A DNA stretch of 64,000 bases from Toxonevra muliebris (lineage: Eukaryota; Arthropoda; Insecta; Diptera; Pallopteridae), in NCBI GenBank assembly GCA_963691655.1, contig OY829326.1, positions 41,071,989-41,135,988 on the forward strand, read 5' to 3'. Position numbers and translations under genes: made by a program. Positions 11,988 to 25,675 of the stretch are shown here, one piece after another (position 1 is the first letter of the stretch; the number at the start of each line of letters is the position of its first letter). The notes below the pieces were generated by a model. That model saw only the letters and a program-made list of their open reading frames with translations. It was not told the DNA's origin and ran no database searches.

Positions 11988-12257
11988 AATAGCCTAGTGG
12001 TTAGTGTGTTGGACTGCTACGCAGAGGTGCCCGGGTTCATATCTCGGCACGCTCAAAAATCAGTAAATTGGCTGGCAATGGCAAATCTCCAAGAGTAAAA
12101 AAAGCCTATGAAAAGCTTTTCACTTCGCCATTCGGATTCGGCATAAAACTGTAGGTCCCTTCCATTCGTATATAAATATAACTCACACAACATGAATGGA
12201 TGCGAAAAGCTCAGCTCAGGCCCTTCATGAACTGTTGTGCGATAATAGTAGTAGTAG
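11988..12257 (+). mobile_element. tRNA-derived SINE, plus strand
   Basis: The head has an A box TAGCCTAGTGGT (about 11990) and a degraded B box GGTTCATATC (12034-12043). The body holds TTCGGATTCGGCAT and AAACTGTAGGTCC, and the tail holds CACACAACATGAATGGATGC and ends in a TAGTAGTAG-like run. A second copy is at 18221-18543. Tails occur at about 22725-22805 (minus) and 43375-43420 (plus). Confidence 0.8.
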
Positions 12258-15062
12258 GTTGCTGAGTTACTTTCGGCATTTCAAGTGAATTTCGTTGAAA
12301 TTCTTCTGAAATGCAGAATTACATTTGACTTCTTGTGCCCGCATATTAGCAAAAAACTATCAAAATTGTAAATTCTCAGTTCATAAACATTTGTGCAAAA
12401 TTTAATACAAAAAAATTTACAAGCAATATCGGAGATATATTACTTAAAATACAATAATTAGCTTTTGTTGTTAATTATAAACAATTATTTAAAGATCGAT
12501 GTTTTTTTTTTTTTAATTTTTAAATTCAATTTCGTGTTCCGTGGTATATAGCTAGAACTAGGTTGATCGTCCAGCGCCAGTCATATGAGCTGAAAGCATA
12601 GAATGTTTACTTTCATTTTATAGTAAACATGCTTGCATTTACCTGCATTTTTTCGGAAATTTACGTTTTCAGAATCAATTAACCTCGAAAAGGAATATCT
12701 TTTTAATGCAATATATAGGTATTATAGGTAAAGTTTTGTTTAAATTGTCATCATTGGGTAATAACCACTCATACTTCACATACAAATGGAACGGTCAAAG
12801 GAAAATATCAAAGGAAATATTAAAGTTAATGTACCAAGTTTCAACGCTCTAGCTCTTTTAGTCGACACAAAAACATGGTGCACTGAATGAAAGTCTAAAA
12901 ATTTTGTACCTCTGTAAAAAAAATTTGAGAACACAGTTTTGTTAAACTAATTAAAATAAAAAAAATCATATTCTAGAAGCCTCACAAGATACCGTCTTCA
13001 AAGATGTCCAGTCTGAATTAGTTTTAGAAAACTGCATTCTAAAATTTTTGATGGAGACGTTTAAGTTTAAAACTTCACTGCTGTGTTCCTTCACTCTAGT
13101 AAAATCAATGAAATGCCCAATCATGGGCCACTCTAATGTAAATACACATATTATTATTTTTTATTGTACACTCAAAAGATGAGATTTTTGGTTAAGTTAT
13201 AACCAATTTGTTATGGTTAATAATTCCCATCATAGAGATATTCCATTTTTACTTACAAGTTGTCAAATGTATTAATCCAATTAAACACAAGATAAAAATA
13301 ATTAGATTCCTCTTTGACTTTTCACAATCTCCTATACTGGAGTACATTTCTCAAAAGAGATCCTTTTTTCGAATAATAACAAAACACCAACTGTATGCTT
13401 AGTGATGGAGCAACTGAATTAAACTCAATCGTAATTCGGTATGTGTAAATGACTAAAACAATGTTGAAATTGAATTAAATTCATTAAAATAAAATTTAAA
13501 CAACTATTTTAAAAAGCCATGGCCGATTGCTCGGAAAAATCACAATTTAATTGTAATTATTCCATTAAAAATAAATTTGAAAAGCGCATCAAAAAAAAAA
13601 AAAAAAATCAACAACATTTATTAACTGTGATGTGAAGTAATAAACATAAACATTTATACAGTGGCGGGCATTTGTAATTTTGACAAACGTTCTTTAGTGG
13701 CTGTTCACACGGGCGCAAGCATGAACACCTGTCTGAAAGAAGAGGTAGAAAAAATAAGTAATTAGAAAAAGACAGACGACCTTCTATCTCGTGCCACTTA
13801 AAGCTTACAAAATCAATCTAAATATGGTTGAACCGAATTTCAAATATTTTTACTGCTTCATTAAAGTTGGAATATTTTCTGAGATGGAAGGATTCCTTCA
13901 TAGTAACTCTTCACAAATCTGATATTATGAACGGTATAGCTAAACTCAATTCTATTCCAAAGTTATTTCAGTCTATTGCTACAAATCAAATAATACATTC
14001 GATTTCTACTTGTTGTTAACTAGCATGGCTTTCTTAGTGAAAAATCAATCACAACAAGTCTTCTAGAATTTTCTTCAAATATACCTAAAGGTTTATTATC
14101 TAATTTATAAACCAATGTCATATATATTGGCTATAGCAAGACTTTCGATTAATCACAATTGCTAATTATGAAGATGAATCAAATGGGTTTTCCTACAACG
14201 CTTATAAACTGTATCTTGGACAATTGAAGACAAAGAGTTTCCTTCAAATACGTGGTTTCGGCTTCGATTGAGGTAGTCATATTTGGAAAATTCCCAATCT
14301 GGCAATGCTATTTTTTTTTTTAATTATAAATGCCGTCATATTGAAAAAGCGCGTTTTTATAAATATTTCTTAACTAAACCAAAAACCTTAGAGTGGAAAA
14401 AGCGTCTAAAAACGTATTTTCAGATATTTATTTGAACAACACACAAAAGTATGTATAATTATAAGCCATATTTTTTGCCCCGACTTCTACCAAAAATATT
14501 TTTTTAAACTTTTTTTTATGGATATCGCCTGTACCAAAAATGAGGAGAAAAAACTTCGTCCTTCCTATTGATTTGCTTTCAGAATATGCCTTAAAATGCG
14601 ACCTAATGATAGAAACCAGAGGTTTAGAAACACGAAGATAAAGTCTTCACTCATACTCTGAACACAATGGATGCAGCAGCAACATTGCTGCGTCGGCTGC
14701 AAATGTTTTCGTTTTCAATATAACCACAGCCACATAGTAAAATAAACAAGTAGGCTAAATAGGTGGAGTAGTATTAAAGTACTCCGGCTTTTCAAAAAAT
14801 ATGTCAAAAAAAAGTCATCAACAAAGATGGAGAAAAATGTATTCCATATCCAGGAAGCTATAAATTTTCTGACAATCATTGTTTTGAGAACCATTTGATA
14901 TTAAAATCAAGTGAATCTCATTCATTTAAAGAGGGGAGAATTCGGCTTAGCATACTTCTTTATTTTACTATGCCACAGCCATAGGCTACAAACATTTTTG
15001 ACAATTATATTCACCTCACAAGTGTCAAAAATTTACTCAGTCGAGCACTTTGATACCGTTTA
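12258..15062. other. Intergenic stretch, no gene seen
   Basis: AT-rich sequence with poly-A/T runs. Short frames (for example at 13,208 and 13,828) show no recognisable motif. Confidence 0.4.
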
Positions 15063-15225
15063 GCACATGGTGAAATCATGTATAAGGTGATAGCAGGACT
15101 ACAACAATTTCACCTCGGCAAAAACAACAAAACTTTGTTGTTGCATCAGACATCATAAAATATCAAAATCGACCGTGCAACAAAACAATAACAACACATC
15201 TTTGTTGTTTAAATTCTTTCTGGTT
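15063..15225 (+). repeat. Dispersed repeat with GTATAAGGTGAT end, copy 1
   Basis: Begins GTGAAATCATGTATAAGGTG and continues with CTACAACAA, a CCTCGGCAAAAACAACA-like core and TTGTTGTT runs. The same order is found inverted at 45023-45125, and with both ends at 50838-51052. Confidence 0.65.
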
Positions 15226-15409
15226 AAGCACAGCAAAAATCAAGATTGTGTGTTTTACACCACAATCTACCATAGGACTTTGCTACTGTTTGGCACCCAC
15301 CCTTGTTAAAAATTCAAAATGTTTACTATTTGAAAAAATGCATCTACTTCTAAATATTTCTATAGTATCTCTATTACTTAAATTTAAAGGTTCAATTATG
15401 TAGACGTAA

Positions 15410-15712
15410 CGCAACAGAACATTGCCAACTATCACTTAAATATCTGTGATATAGGCAGTACGTGTAAAGATGTTTCCAGACGAGACAACATTGTCTTAAA
15501 ACAATTGTCGTTGTGATTGTAAAATTTTGTCTATTAAAAAATTTGTTGCCATATTAGCTTCTACACAATGTCTTATGAGTCTGTTTTTGAGCTTCGACAT
15601 GATACGGCATATAACTTGTCATGACTTTCTTGGCATGCACCTTAAGTGATTAGCGAAATCGAAACGCAACGTAGAGTTCTAACTTGAATAGATGAAACGG
15701 AGCCTTGTATTT
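15410..15712. repeat. Interspersed repeat related to the SINE-disrupted copy at 18,130-18,620
   Basis: The motifs TTGCCAACTATCACTTAAAT (15422), GATATAGGCAGTACGTGTAA (about 15449) and CGCAACGTAGAGTTCTA (about 15664) occur in the same order at 18,160-18,600, where a SINE splits the repeat. Confidence 0.6.
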
Positions 15713-15790
15713 TAAAATCGCTTTGTACGACTTTAGTCAGACCAATCATGGAATATGAGGCAGCTCAGTATAATTGGGATCAGTTCAAAA
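15712..15790 (+). pseudogene. Non-LTR retrotransposon reverse transcriptase remnant
   Basis: The frame from 15712 reads LKSLCTTLVRPIMEYEAAQ, the thumb-region signature (LxxLYxxLVRPxLEY) of jockey/CR1-like LINE reverse transcriptases. Stops lie directly upstream and the fragment covers under 30 codons. Confidence 0.65.
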
Positions 15791-15799
15791 ATCTGGGGT

Positions 15800-16590
15800 T
15801 TAGCATATTCGAATTTTTTTATATCGTTTTTTTTTATGTTTTAACACAGCCATACCACCACTGTATTTATTATCTTTATTATTTTCGTATTGCTGGTGCA
15901 AACCCAAATTATTAACTTTTGGATTTTTTTTCAATATTTTATCAAACGTTTTGTGAGTATTTTGGTTATATGGGTATATGGGCTAAAATAAATATGTAAA
16001 TTTAACTAATTTGAATACCAAATTAAAAAGTAATATTTACTAGCCAATTTCACATGGTTAACAATATAACATTGACATTGAAACTGAGGCAAAGTTATTG
16101 ACTTGACTGTAGTAGATATCATTTGATGGCTGCCAAAAACCCGAATGAGCATTTTTAGCACTTTCATAAAACCTAAAATAAGCAAATGCAGAGTTCAGCA
16201 AATCCCCGAATATAATATCCCATCTTTGGGATATTTCTTCTCAGAAAAGTGAAATCGTGGAATTAAAATTGCACGTTCGTGGTTCTGGTGTCGCTTCCTC
16301 TATTCGACGAACTGTGTGTATATTAAATATAATATTAAATATTAAAGTATTTTACTTTTTTGCAACGTTTAATTAAGTTAAATTTTCGTTGGAATCCCCG
16401 TGAAGTCATTAAAGCGTATTCATTTATTCATATGCATTAATTAAATAGATATTTATTTATTTTAACAGATTTTCTATTGTACATAATATTGAAATAATTT
16501 CTCTAAAACTAATGCCGACTACCCTCGTTTGACGTAAAGAAAATCAAATTAAATCAAAGAGAATTCAAATCAATTTGGAATCATACTCGT
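15800..16590. other. Intergenic stretch including the Akh 3' end
   Basis: AT-rich. A polyadenylation signal for Akh on minus (AATAAATAAATAT) is readable at about 16450-16462. Confidence 0.45.
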
Positions 16591-16594
16591 ATTT

Positions 16595-16991
16595 TCATTC
16601 CCTATGCTTGCAGTCCAAGAAGAGTTGTGCCTGCGTCTAAGTAATTAAAAAAATAAAGTGAATACAAATTACCAGAATAATGAATCTAACAATTGTCCAA
16701 TTGTATATATATACCCAACTCACCTGAACAAAGCGAAAAATTTCCAACAGCATTTCATTTGATGTTTTGCAATTTCCAGGTGCAGTTTCGAAAAATGCTC
16801 CAGGACCAGATCCTCCATTGCCATTAGCACCCACAGAACGTTTGCCCCAATCCGGTGAAAAAGTTAGCTGTAAAAAAATTTCAAATCGTATCAAATCCAG
16901 TTGATATTAATTACCAACTGACCTGACAATTGGCACAAGCCAATAGTAGCAAAAGTACAGCGGGTACTAGAAGTGTACGTGTTGAAATCAT
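16595..16991 (-). CDS. Akh: Adipokinetic hormone precursor
   Basis: Three exons on minus give an 84-residue precursor: 16991-16923 (23 codons, ending at the Gln that starts the peptide), 16867-16724 (48 codons) and 16636-16595 (13 codons plus TGA). All junctions are GT-AG and phase 0. The signal peptide is hydrophobic (LLVPAVLLLLLACANC). The mature peptide is QLTFSPDW followed by GKR, giving a pyroglutamate-blocked, C-terminally amidated octapeptide identical to the hormone known from Drosophila and blowflies. The associated peptide keeps both cysteines (GNCKTSNE and FLDCKHRE) used for dimerisation. The hormone is made in the corpora cardiaca and mobilises fat-body lipid and sugar through a GPCR. 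Compared with Drosophila (79 residues) there is a small Gly/Asn-rich insertion after RSVGA. The intron inside the peptide-coding region, just after Gln, is notable. Confidence 0.98.
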
Positions 16992-17001
16992 CTTTTGTTT
17001 G

Positions 17002-17038
17002 GACTGAATTCATCAATGATAATGTATCCTTTTATATA
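17002..17038 (-). promoter_or_regulatory. Akh: Akh core promoter: TATA box and initiator
   Basis: Minus strand TATATAAAAGG lies at 17038-17028. An initiator-like TCAGTC lies at 17007-17002, with the A about 30 bases downstream of the TATA start. This would leave a 5' leader of about 14 bases before the ATG at 16991. Confidence 0.7.
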
Positions 17039-17039
17039 C

Positions 17040-18120
17040 AATATTGTTGCCCAACATTTCATTCACATTACATTTGCATAATATTTAATTAATTGTACAT
17101 TTGTTTGGTTTCACATTTTGTCTTGATGTAATAATGAAAGAAAGTAATTGCAAAGCACCCATTCACTGATACAAGTTATTCAAAACGGGAGCCCATAGAA
17201 ATTATCAAGAAAATCATTACTTTCTTTACATGCTAGTGTATATTTAAAAATCGCTCTTTCTATAAATATATTTTTATTAAATGAATTATAAGCAATGATC
17301 CCTTTAACTAAGTATAACCAATATTCATTTTTTTATTCAATACTTTGCTTTAAAACTTTAAATATGATTTTATTTTTTCCTCGATTTCGGAAACACTTTG
17401 TATTTTTAAAAATAGAAATGCGTTTATGAATATAAACAAATTAAAATCATGAATGTTATAGGAAACTTAGTTTAAAGATCAAACTAACTCCCTTGAACGG
17501 CAATAACTTACACTACTTTTGCATCGAAGTGACTAGCAAAAGATGGGGACTAGAGCACAAAGTCGTACATTAATTGTAAGTAACCGTTGATTGTCCTTTC
17601 AATTTCAGATTTACTTTTGGCGCTTACATTAATTATAAACTGCTAATTGTCAATCTGTATGTTTGTCATACAAATGGCTGTAAATGCAGCTATTAAGTAA
17701 TCGTAATTCATGTAATCGTCGACCGCTTTACAGTCGTATGACGCAATTGATCTGCAAGTCAAAGATGTTGCCCTTTACTGAGAACTCTCTTAAATCAATA
17801 AGACTCATTGTAATAACACATGGGACAGAAGGACATGGGTAAGAAAGACACCTTTCGAGGAGATGTCCGACGAGTTTCACATTCACTTGTAATGCGTTCT
17901 CGATCGCGAAACTTCAAAGCTGATGAGCTATTAAAAATACAACCAAGAAGTACAAATTGGTCATTCGCATACTTTGCACATACATATATATACTATATAC
18001 AACAAATTCCCAGTAATAACAGAATTCAATCTGAAATACCCATAACACACATGTGAATGAACATGTGAAAAAACGAGAGCAGATTTTTGCACACGTGCCT
18101 ATAAAATGGCTAACACTGAT
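17040..18120. other. Intergenic stretch upstream of Akh
   Basis: AT-rich, no gene supported. Any Akh enhancer would be expected here, but none is identifiable by eye. Confidence 0.4.
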
Positions 18121-18129
18121 TTATGGCTC

Positions 18130-18620
18130 AATTATGCATAAGCTACAGAACAGAACGTAACGTTGCCAACTGCCACTTAAATATCAGCGACAGAGGCAAA
18201 TATAATATAATAGGCGAATATGTTCGCCGTAGACTAGTGGTTAGTTGGTTAATGTGTTGGACTGCTACGCAGTGGTGCCTGGGTTCATATCACGGTACAC
18301 TCAAAAATCAAAAATAGAAAAATAAAAATTTTTCTACATGGCACCACCTCTAGGCTGGCAATGGCAAATATCCAAAAATAAAAAATGCCTATGGAAAGCT
18401 TTTCACTTCGCCGTTCGGATTCGGCATGAAACTGTAGGTCCCTTGCATTCTTATATAAATATAACTCACACAACATGAATGGATGCGAAAAGCTCGGCCC
18501 AGGCCCTCCAAGGGCTGTTGTGCCATTATATTAGTAGTAGTAGATATAGGCAGTGCGTATAAATGATTATCGAAATTGTAACGCAACGTAGAGTTCTATC
18601 ATCGATAGATTTCTACGCTC
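18130..18620 (+). repeat. Interspersed repeat split by a SINE
   Basis: The left part (TTGCCAACTGCCACTTAAAT) and right part (ATATAGGCAGTGCGT through CGCAACGTAGAGTTCTATC) are contiguous at 15,410-15,690 but separated here by the SINE at 18221-18543. Confidence 0.6.
18221..18543 (+). mobile_element. tRNA-derived SINE, second full copy
   Basis: The A box TAGACTAGTGGT (about 18230) and B-box remnant GGTTCATATC (18282-18291) are followed by TTCGGATTCGGCATGAAAC, the AACATGAATGGATGC tail and a TTAGTAGTAGTAG end. It carries an extra AT-rich segment (about 18300-18345) absent from the 11,988 copy. Confidence 0.8.
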
Positions 18621-18714
18621 CGTTATTTATGCATAATTGAGCGTTTAAACCCATAACTGTAGAAAAGTTTTCTTCGACTATAGAGTATACTAAATTGAAG
18701 GTCATGGCAACACT

Positions 18715-18813
18715 GGCTAACACTACGCTTAACGCTCCAATTTAGGTATGACTGTTAGTTTCGCTTCTATTAACAGTCATATCTAAGTTGGACTTTTGAG
18801 CGTAGCGTTAACC
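18715..18813. repeat. Palindromic MITE or hairpin
   Basis: The left arm (18715-18756) contains TTTAGGTATGACTGTTA and the right arm (18771-18813) contains TAACAGTCATATCTAA. The outer ends pair GCTAACACTACGCTTAA against GCGTAGCGTTAACC. The loop is about 14 bases. Confidence 0.75.
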
Positions 18814-18819
18814 AATTTT

Positions 18820-19190
18820 GCCTTCACATTTAAAGAAAAATATATATACATATGATTTGTTTGTCACAAATCTTTAATTCGCATCGTCTTTGGGGTCGGA
18901 GCCATTTTTTTCATTCCGACTATGTGTGTGCCGTCGTTTATAAGACTTGTCGCTGAATCTCAAGCAGTCGTATTATTCGTGGTCATTGGCTAGCGCACTA
19001 CTGCCTGGAATGTAACGTACTCCACCCCGAAAGAGTCAAAGAGGGAAATCTGTAAAGATGGATGGCAAAACCCCCAGAAAAGTTAATTGTTAAACTTCCA
19101 ATGAGCAAGAAAATTTAATGGCCGAGGTATGCATCGAACATTCAACCATATCCCACAGTTGTTGATTTCAATAACTGGTAAATTGAAATA
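18820..19190. other. Gene-free stretch
   Basis: No supported feature. It precedes the BEL/Pao fragment and may include unrecognisable parts of it. Confidence 0.35.
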
Positions 19191-19199
19191 ACCAATTTA

Positions 19200-19640
19200 A
19201 TATGTACGGTTCAGGAAAGTCAAGCTACTGTAGATCCAAATCGTCCAACCGTATCGCATTTGTCAGGGTGGACACAAATCAGCCGAATGCAATAAGTTGT
19301 TGGATCTTCAACTACATTAGAGATGGAACGAAGCTAACCGTCATCGATTATGCTTTACATGTTTAGCACTGGGTCTTTCAACTTGGACTTGCTGCCGCCA
19401 GAAACCATGCGGATCTCGAACCCCATGCCATCAAAGCCATCACTACGTAGATGATATTGTCAATAGTTATGACTCCATTGAACATGCTATCAGAATTGCA
19501 AAATAGGCACACGAAATCCATAAAGACGCTGCGTCCAAATTAAGCAACTTTACTTCGAATTCGCCGGAAGTGATGGTGTGACGGAAACAACAATGTGGTT
19601 AAACCATTTGGGTGAGATATCAGTTGAGCCAGAAAAAATG
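19200..19640 (+). pseudogene. BEL/Pao-type retrotransposon fragment
   Basis: Frames on plus, broken by stops and shifts, encode a zinc-knuckle remnant (CQGGHKSAEC), then CFTCLALGLSTWTC in which the knuckle His is replaced by Leu. Almost directly after comes reverse transcriptase sequence beginning YVDDIVNSYDSIEHAIRIAK and continuing LSNFTSNSPEV. YVDD is the polymerase catalytic motif, and the following helix pattern is typical of BEL/Pao. The protease and the first half of the reverse transcriptase are missing, so the copy is internally deleted and inactive. Confidence 0.75.
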
Positions 19641-19662
19641 TAAACTTAATTTCAATGAGGCT

Positions 19663-19778
19663 TAGTCATAATCAAAAATAAAGTGTAATTTAACTAAACT
19701 GTGCTTTAATACGCTAAGAAATGCATGGCATTTAAGTATAGTTTAGTTAAAGTACGCTTTATTTTGAACTATGACTAT
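19663..19778. repeat. Palindromic MITE
   Basis: CTTAGTCATAATCAAAAATA with AAGTGTAATTTAACTAAACT (19661-19700) pairs with AGTTTAGTTAAAGTACGCTT and TATTTTGAACTATGACTATG (19740-19780). A half copy lies at 25240-25318. Confidence 0.7.
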
Positions 19779-19789
19779 GCGTCTGAACT

Positions 19790-20465
19790 ATATTCGATAA
19801 GAAATATAGTAGTACCACTAAGATATGGATTCTTTTCCACTTTACTTGGCAAGTTTTGGCAGGCACTAAACGACAACTTTAATGTCCTGCAAAAAGATAA
19901 TTGATGAGTATCCGTTATGTATGTATTCGACCCACTGAGAATTTTATGCCATTTTATGATAGCTGCCAAATTAATGGTGAAATTTGGGGACAACATTGCC
20001 GTCCCATATTTGTGTTGCATGGGAGAAATAGCGCCTGAGTTTGGATAAAGTGACGGAAGTTGCACCATGAAAGTACGTGGCCTGTTAGCTTTGTCAACAT
20101 CAGTAATAATGCGAAAGACAGCGAAGAGCTTGCAGCAAAAATTATTGAAAGTTACAATTTAAAATTTAGAATGCTGCTCTAATTTTGATTGAATTTATAC
20201 AAATGAAATTCAGTTACGTCATCATTCATTTATGTTTTGTACAATATTGTTAAACTTGAACGTTCTTTTGAATAAAAATATGAAACTATATGCAAATCAA
20301 TATTCCATTCGACATGTCAAACAAAACCTACGTCTGAAACAGTCAACCATACTTGCAAATAAAGAATTTCGATCAAACTGCTTATTAATAAATATCGATA
20401 CCACAAAAATTTAAATAAATTATAAAATTATTCCATCTTTTTTCCTTGCAAATTTATTTATTTTT
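19790..20465. other. Gene-free stretch
   Basis: No supported gene. The small frames show no motif. Confidence 0.35.
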
Positions 20466-20747
20466 TTGAATTTCCCCCTGGCAGCTTGGGGCTTCCAGAT
20501 TCACAGAAGCCTCACTTGCCTTCAAGCTAAGTTGGCACTCCCTGGTATCATCATTAGCAAACGTACGAATCGCACAAATTCTGGAAAGACGCCTGTTATG
20601 TCATGCATGCCATTCATAGTTTTTCAGGAAGTCAACGATCTCTTTAAACGGATTTACCTCTTCAATAACTCCTCAATAATTTGCTTATCGCCCAGTAGTC
20701 TTTTTTTGTCGAAGTCTTTTAGAAGTGTCGACATCATGGTCAATTAA
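20466..20747 (-). pseudogene. hAT-like transposase C-terminal remnant
   Basis: The minus strand encodes MMSTLLKDFDKKRLLGDKQI near 20737. After frame breaks it encodes FPEFVRFVRLLMMIPGSANLA (near 20545), which resembles the hAT dimerisation signature (FPNLxxLxxxxLxxPxSSA). In-frame stops show it is dead. The assignment rests on this short motif. Confidence 0.5.
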
Positions 20748-20749
20748 AT

Positions 20750-22116
20750 GAAGATCAACCGCTAAGTTAAACTGCTCTAAGTTAAAAGCCCTCTCAGTCC
20801 GCCATTACTACAGCTACTATTAAAAAAAAAACGTAGGCTTTTTTTGATTTGAAAAAATTAAGAGATTATATTTTTTTTTTTGTTTACACAAATAACATTA
20901 CGACAAAAACATGTATTTAATAAATCCATAAGTTTTCATTTTCATTTTTAAAAATAACACAATTATTTCATTTAAGACAATTTTACTAACAACTTTTTTG
21001 TATGTATGTATATAATAATAAAATTAATAAAAATATATTTTTTTAATTCATTTTAAAAATAGATTCAAATTTCAAAAATTTTAAAATTATTAATTAAAGC
21101 AAAATACAATATATATATATATACTATATGTGTTTGTATGTATGTATATGAAATATAAATTTATTATTGGTGTTATTGTGCGCGCTGCAGTATGTGTGTG
21201 CGCATGCATATGAAGCAAAAAACTTTATTGAGGCACTCTTCTCATCAACGTCATCAACGCTGTTATCTCTTCAATAAATTGCAATAATCTGCAATTTCTA
21301 ATGTGGTATTTTCAATAATTAAAATTATAATAAGACGAAACTATAGAAAAAAAGAAATTTCTTTTGGCATACTCATAATAACATTAACATTACAATTGCA
21401 ATGTACTTTCGAAAGACAAAACAATTATTACATATATAAATTGCAATTAATAAAGTGTTTGTTTTTGTTGTTATTTATGTTAATAATAATAATATGTATT
21501 AATAATAATTTGCAAATATGTAATTCTAAAAATTGGTTGGTGTACAATATTTTCGGTGTTTTTGTTAGTCTTTATTAGTTAGTTCAGTTTTCTTGTGAAA
21601 TCATTATTTTTATTTGTTTTTCTTCTGGTTTTTATATATTTTTTTCTTTTGTTAACAAAATTTCTATCGCTTTTAACGATTATATTCGAATAATTTCGTG
21701 TGATAATAACAAGTTATTATAAAAGTGTGTGTATGTAGTTTATATGTACGACTCTGGTGGCTTATTTCTTCAATATAATAATTAATTTGTACATAAAATT
21801 ATTATTGTTATTTGCATATCTATATGTGTATTGTATTAGTGTGTTTGTGTACGATAGTGAGTAATAAAAAAAGTCAAAAAATAGAATGAAATAAACAAAT
21901 CACTACGTTTGTTCATCATTCTCTGTATTATTGTGTAGTTAGGTGTTTTGGTGTTTTTCGTTTACTCGAACTCCATTCGTATATCATTTATTGCTGCTTA
22001 ATTGATTTTGGTGTTTTGGAGTGTTTGGCAGTTTTTGTTTGTTTGCTTTAATCGTTTAGCATAAAATTTGATTCGAAATTGAAACCATTTCAATTCCAAC
22101 ACAAAATGAACAACAA
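20750..22116. other. Probable Ras64B 3' UTR and flank
   Basis: Very AT-rich with many T runs and short microsatellites (TA repeats near 21110). Candidate poly(A) signals for the minus-strand gene (TTTATT on plus) are at 21571-21576 and 21224-21229. No gene seen. Confidence 0.45.
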
Positions 22117-24289
<2,173 letters not shown>

Positions 24290-24539
24290 TTATAGTTCGT
24301 TTTAATTAAAATTATCAAATTATTACAAATGAATTTTATAAAGAGAAATGAATGAATGAGAAATTCCACACCCGAAATATTTACTAAACTGCTTAGCAGA
24401 AAGACAGGAAAACAGACTGACAGTTGTAGAAAGCGATGACGGCAGACCTGTTGGAAATATTTGACATTTACCACAAACACTTCCTTCCATTCGGACAGGG
24501 TTGCCATTCATTTACTTTGGATATGGATGATTAAATAAT

Positions 24540-25239
24540 TTCGTTAGACGTTTTATTACAATTTTTTACATACAATAATTATATTTCTTCTTTTACTGGT
24601 TATTCGATTCTCTTATTTCTCGGTCAGGGTTGACCTATGTGGAAAAAATCTGTACGAAGCTCTAAATCACCCTACATACATTTGGAATACATTAACCCAG
24701 GAGTGCCCAAGCACCTATAGCTCTGCCAGCATTTCATAAAATTTTTGAACAAATTCGAGTTAGTGGATCAAAACTAATTAAACTAAACTAATCCAGCACG
24801 ATTAAAAAATCGAAAATTATCAAAAAAAACTGTCGGGAGAAAATGGTACCCTATATGCGACTCCACATGAAGTGTCTTTTATTCATGTTTTTCAGTCATT
24901 TTAGAGTAATTTTTTTTTTTTTTTTTTGAGTAACTTTTCAATTTTTTATCCATTTTCGAGTCATTTTTAAATATTTTTCCGTCCTTTTTTATTCATATTT
25001 GAGTCATTTTTCATTATTTTTCCTAGGGCAAATCTGAGTTAATTCTGAAATTTTAAAGAGTTTAACAATGGCTCTTGGTTTGCTTTTGGATCTTATTTTA
25101 TGGTGCGGTTTTCAAACTTATTTTCGGTCTGGTTTCGGAATAAATTTGATCGCTATTTAGTACGAATTTTGATTTCAATTTTAGCATGAATTTTCGTCTA
25201 AGTTTCGGTGTGAATTTCAATCAAAGTTTGGTTTTGGAT
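24540..25239. other. Gene-free stretch upstream of Ras64B
   Basis: It contains a simple repetitive area (about 24890-25020) with recurring GAGTCATTTTT-like units, and no gene. No Rop (Sec1-family) coding sequence is recognisable on plus, although Rop is the divergent neighbour in Drosophila. Confidence 0.5.
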
Positions 25240-25330
25240 ATAAAATGAAAATTAAGTGTATTTAAGTGTAGATTAGTTAAAGCGCACTTTATTTTTGACT
25301 GTGATTATGCGCCATTGTGAATAAGACTGA
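25240..25330. repeat. Half copy of the 19,663 MITE
   Basis: GATTAGTTAAAGCGCACTTT followed by ATTTTTGACTGTGATTATGC matches the right arm of the element at 19,663-19,778. The left arm is missing. Confidence 0.6.
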
Positions 25331-25351
25331 GCCCCATCGTTAACAAACTTA

Positions 25352-25675
25352 TTGGATCTTATCAGTTTTGCTTCAGGTATGGTAAGTGAACCTTTGACGA
25401 AATATACACACTGCGTCAAATCCTGGAAAAAGACTAAAGAAAAACAAATTGAAGCCTACCATCTATTGGCCGATTATAAAGATCCCTTCAACAGCATGAT
25501 TAGGGATCACTTGTACGCCGCAATATCTGGTTTTACTATCCTTGCGAAGCTTTGCAAAATGACACTGACCGACACTACCAGCGCAGCGAAAATTTTAACT
25601 GCCATCTTTGGGCAATTTGCTTCTAAACGAGGTCTCAGACAAATACCAGATTCAAGGAGACCAGCGTGCACATAA
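25352..25675 (+). CDS. Unrecognised open frame, 107 codons
   Basis: An open frame with balanced composition: SEPLTKYTHCVKSWKKTKEK, then IEAYHLLADYKDPFNSMIRD, and a hydrophobic helix-like stretch (LYAAISGFTILAKLCKM). No family is recognised. It abuts a MITE half copy and has no clear promoter, so it may be a transposon-derived fragment. It may also start upstream, because the frame is open before the first ATG. Confidence refers to its being real coding or formerly coding sequence. Confidence 0.3.
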   Translation: MDLISFASGMVSEPLTKYTHCVKSWKKTKEKQIEAYHLLADYKDPFNSMIRDHLYAAISGFTILAKLCKMTLTDTTSAAKILTAIFGQFASKRGLRQIPDSRRPACT

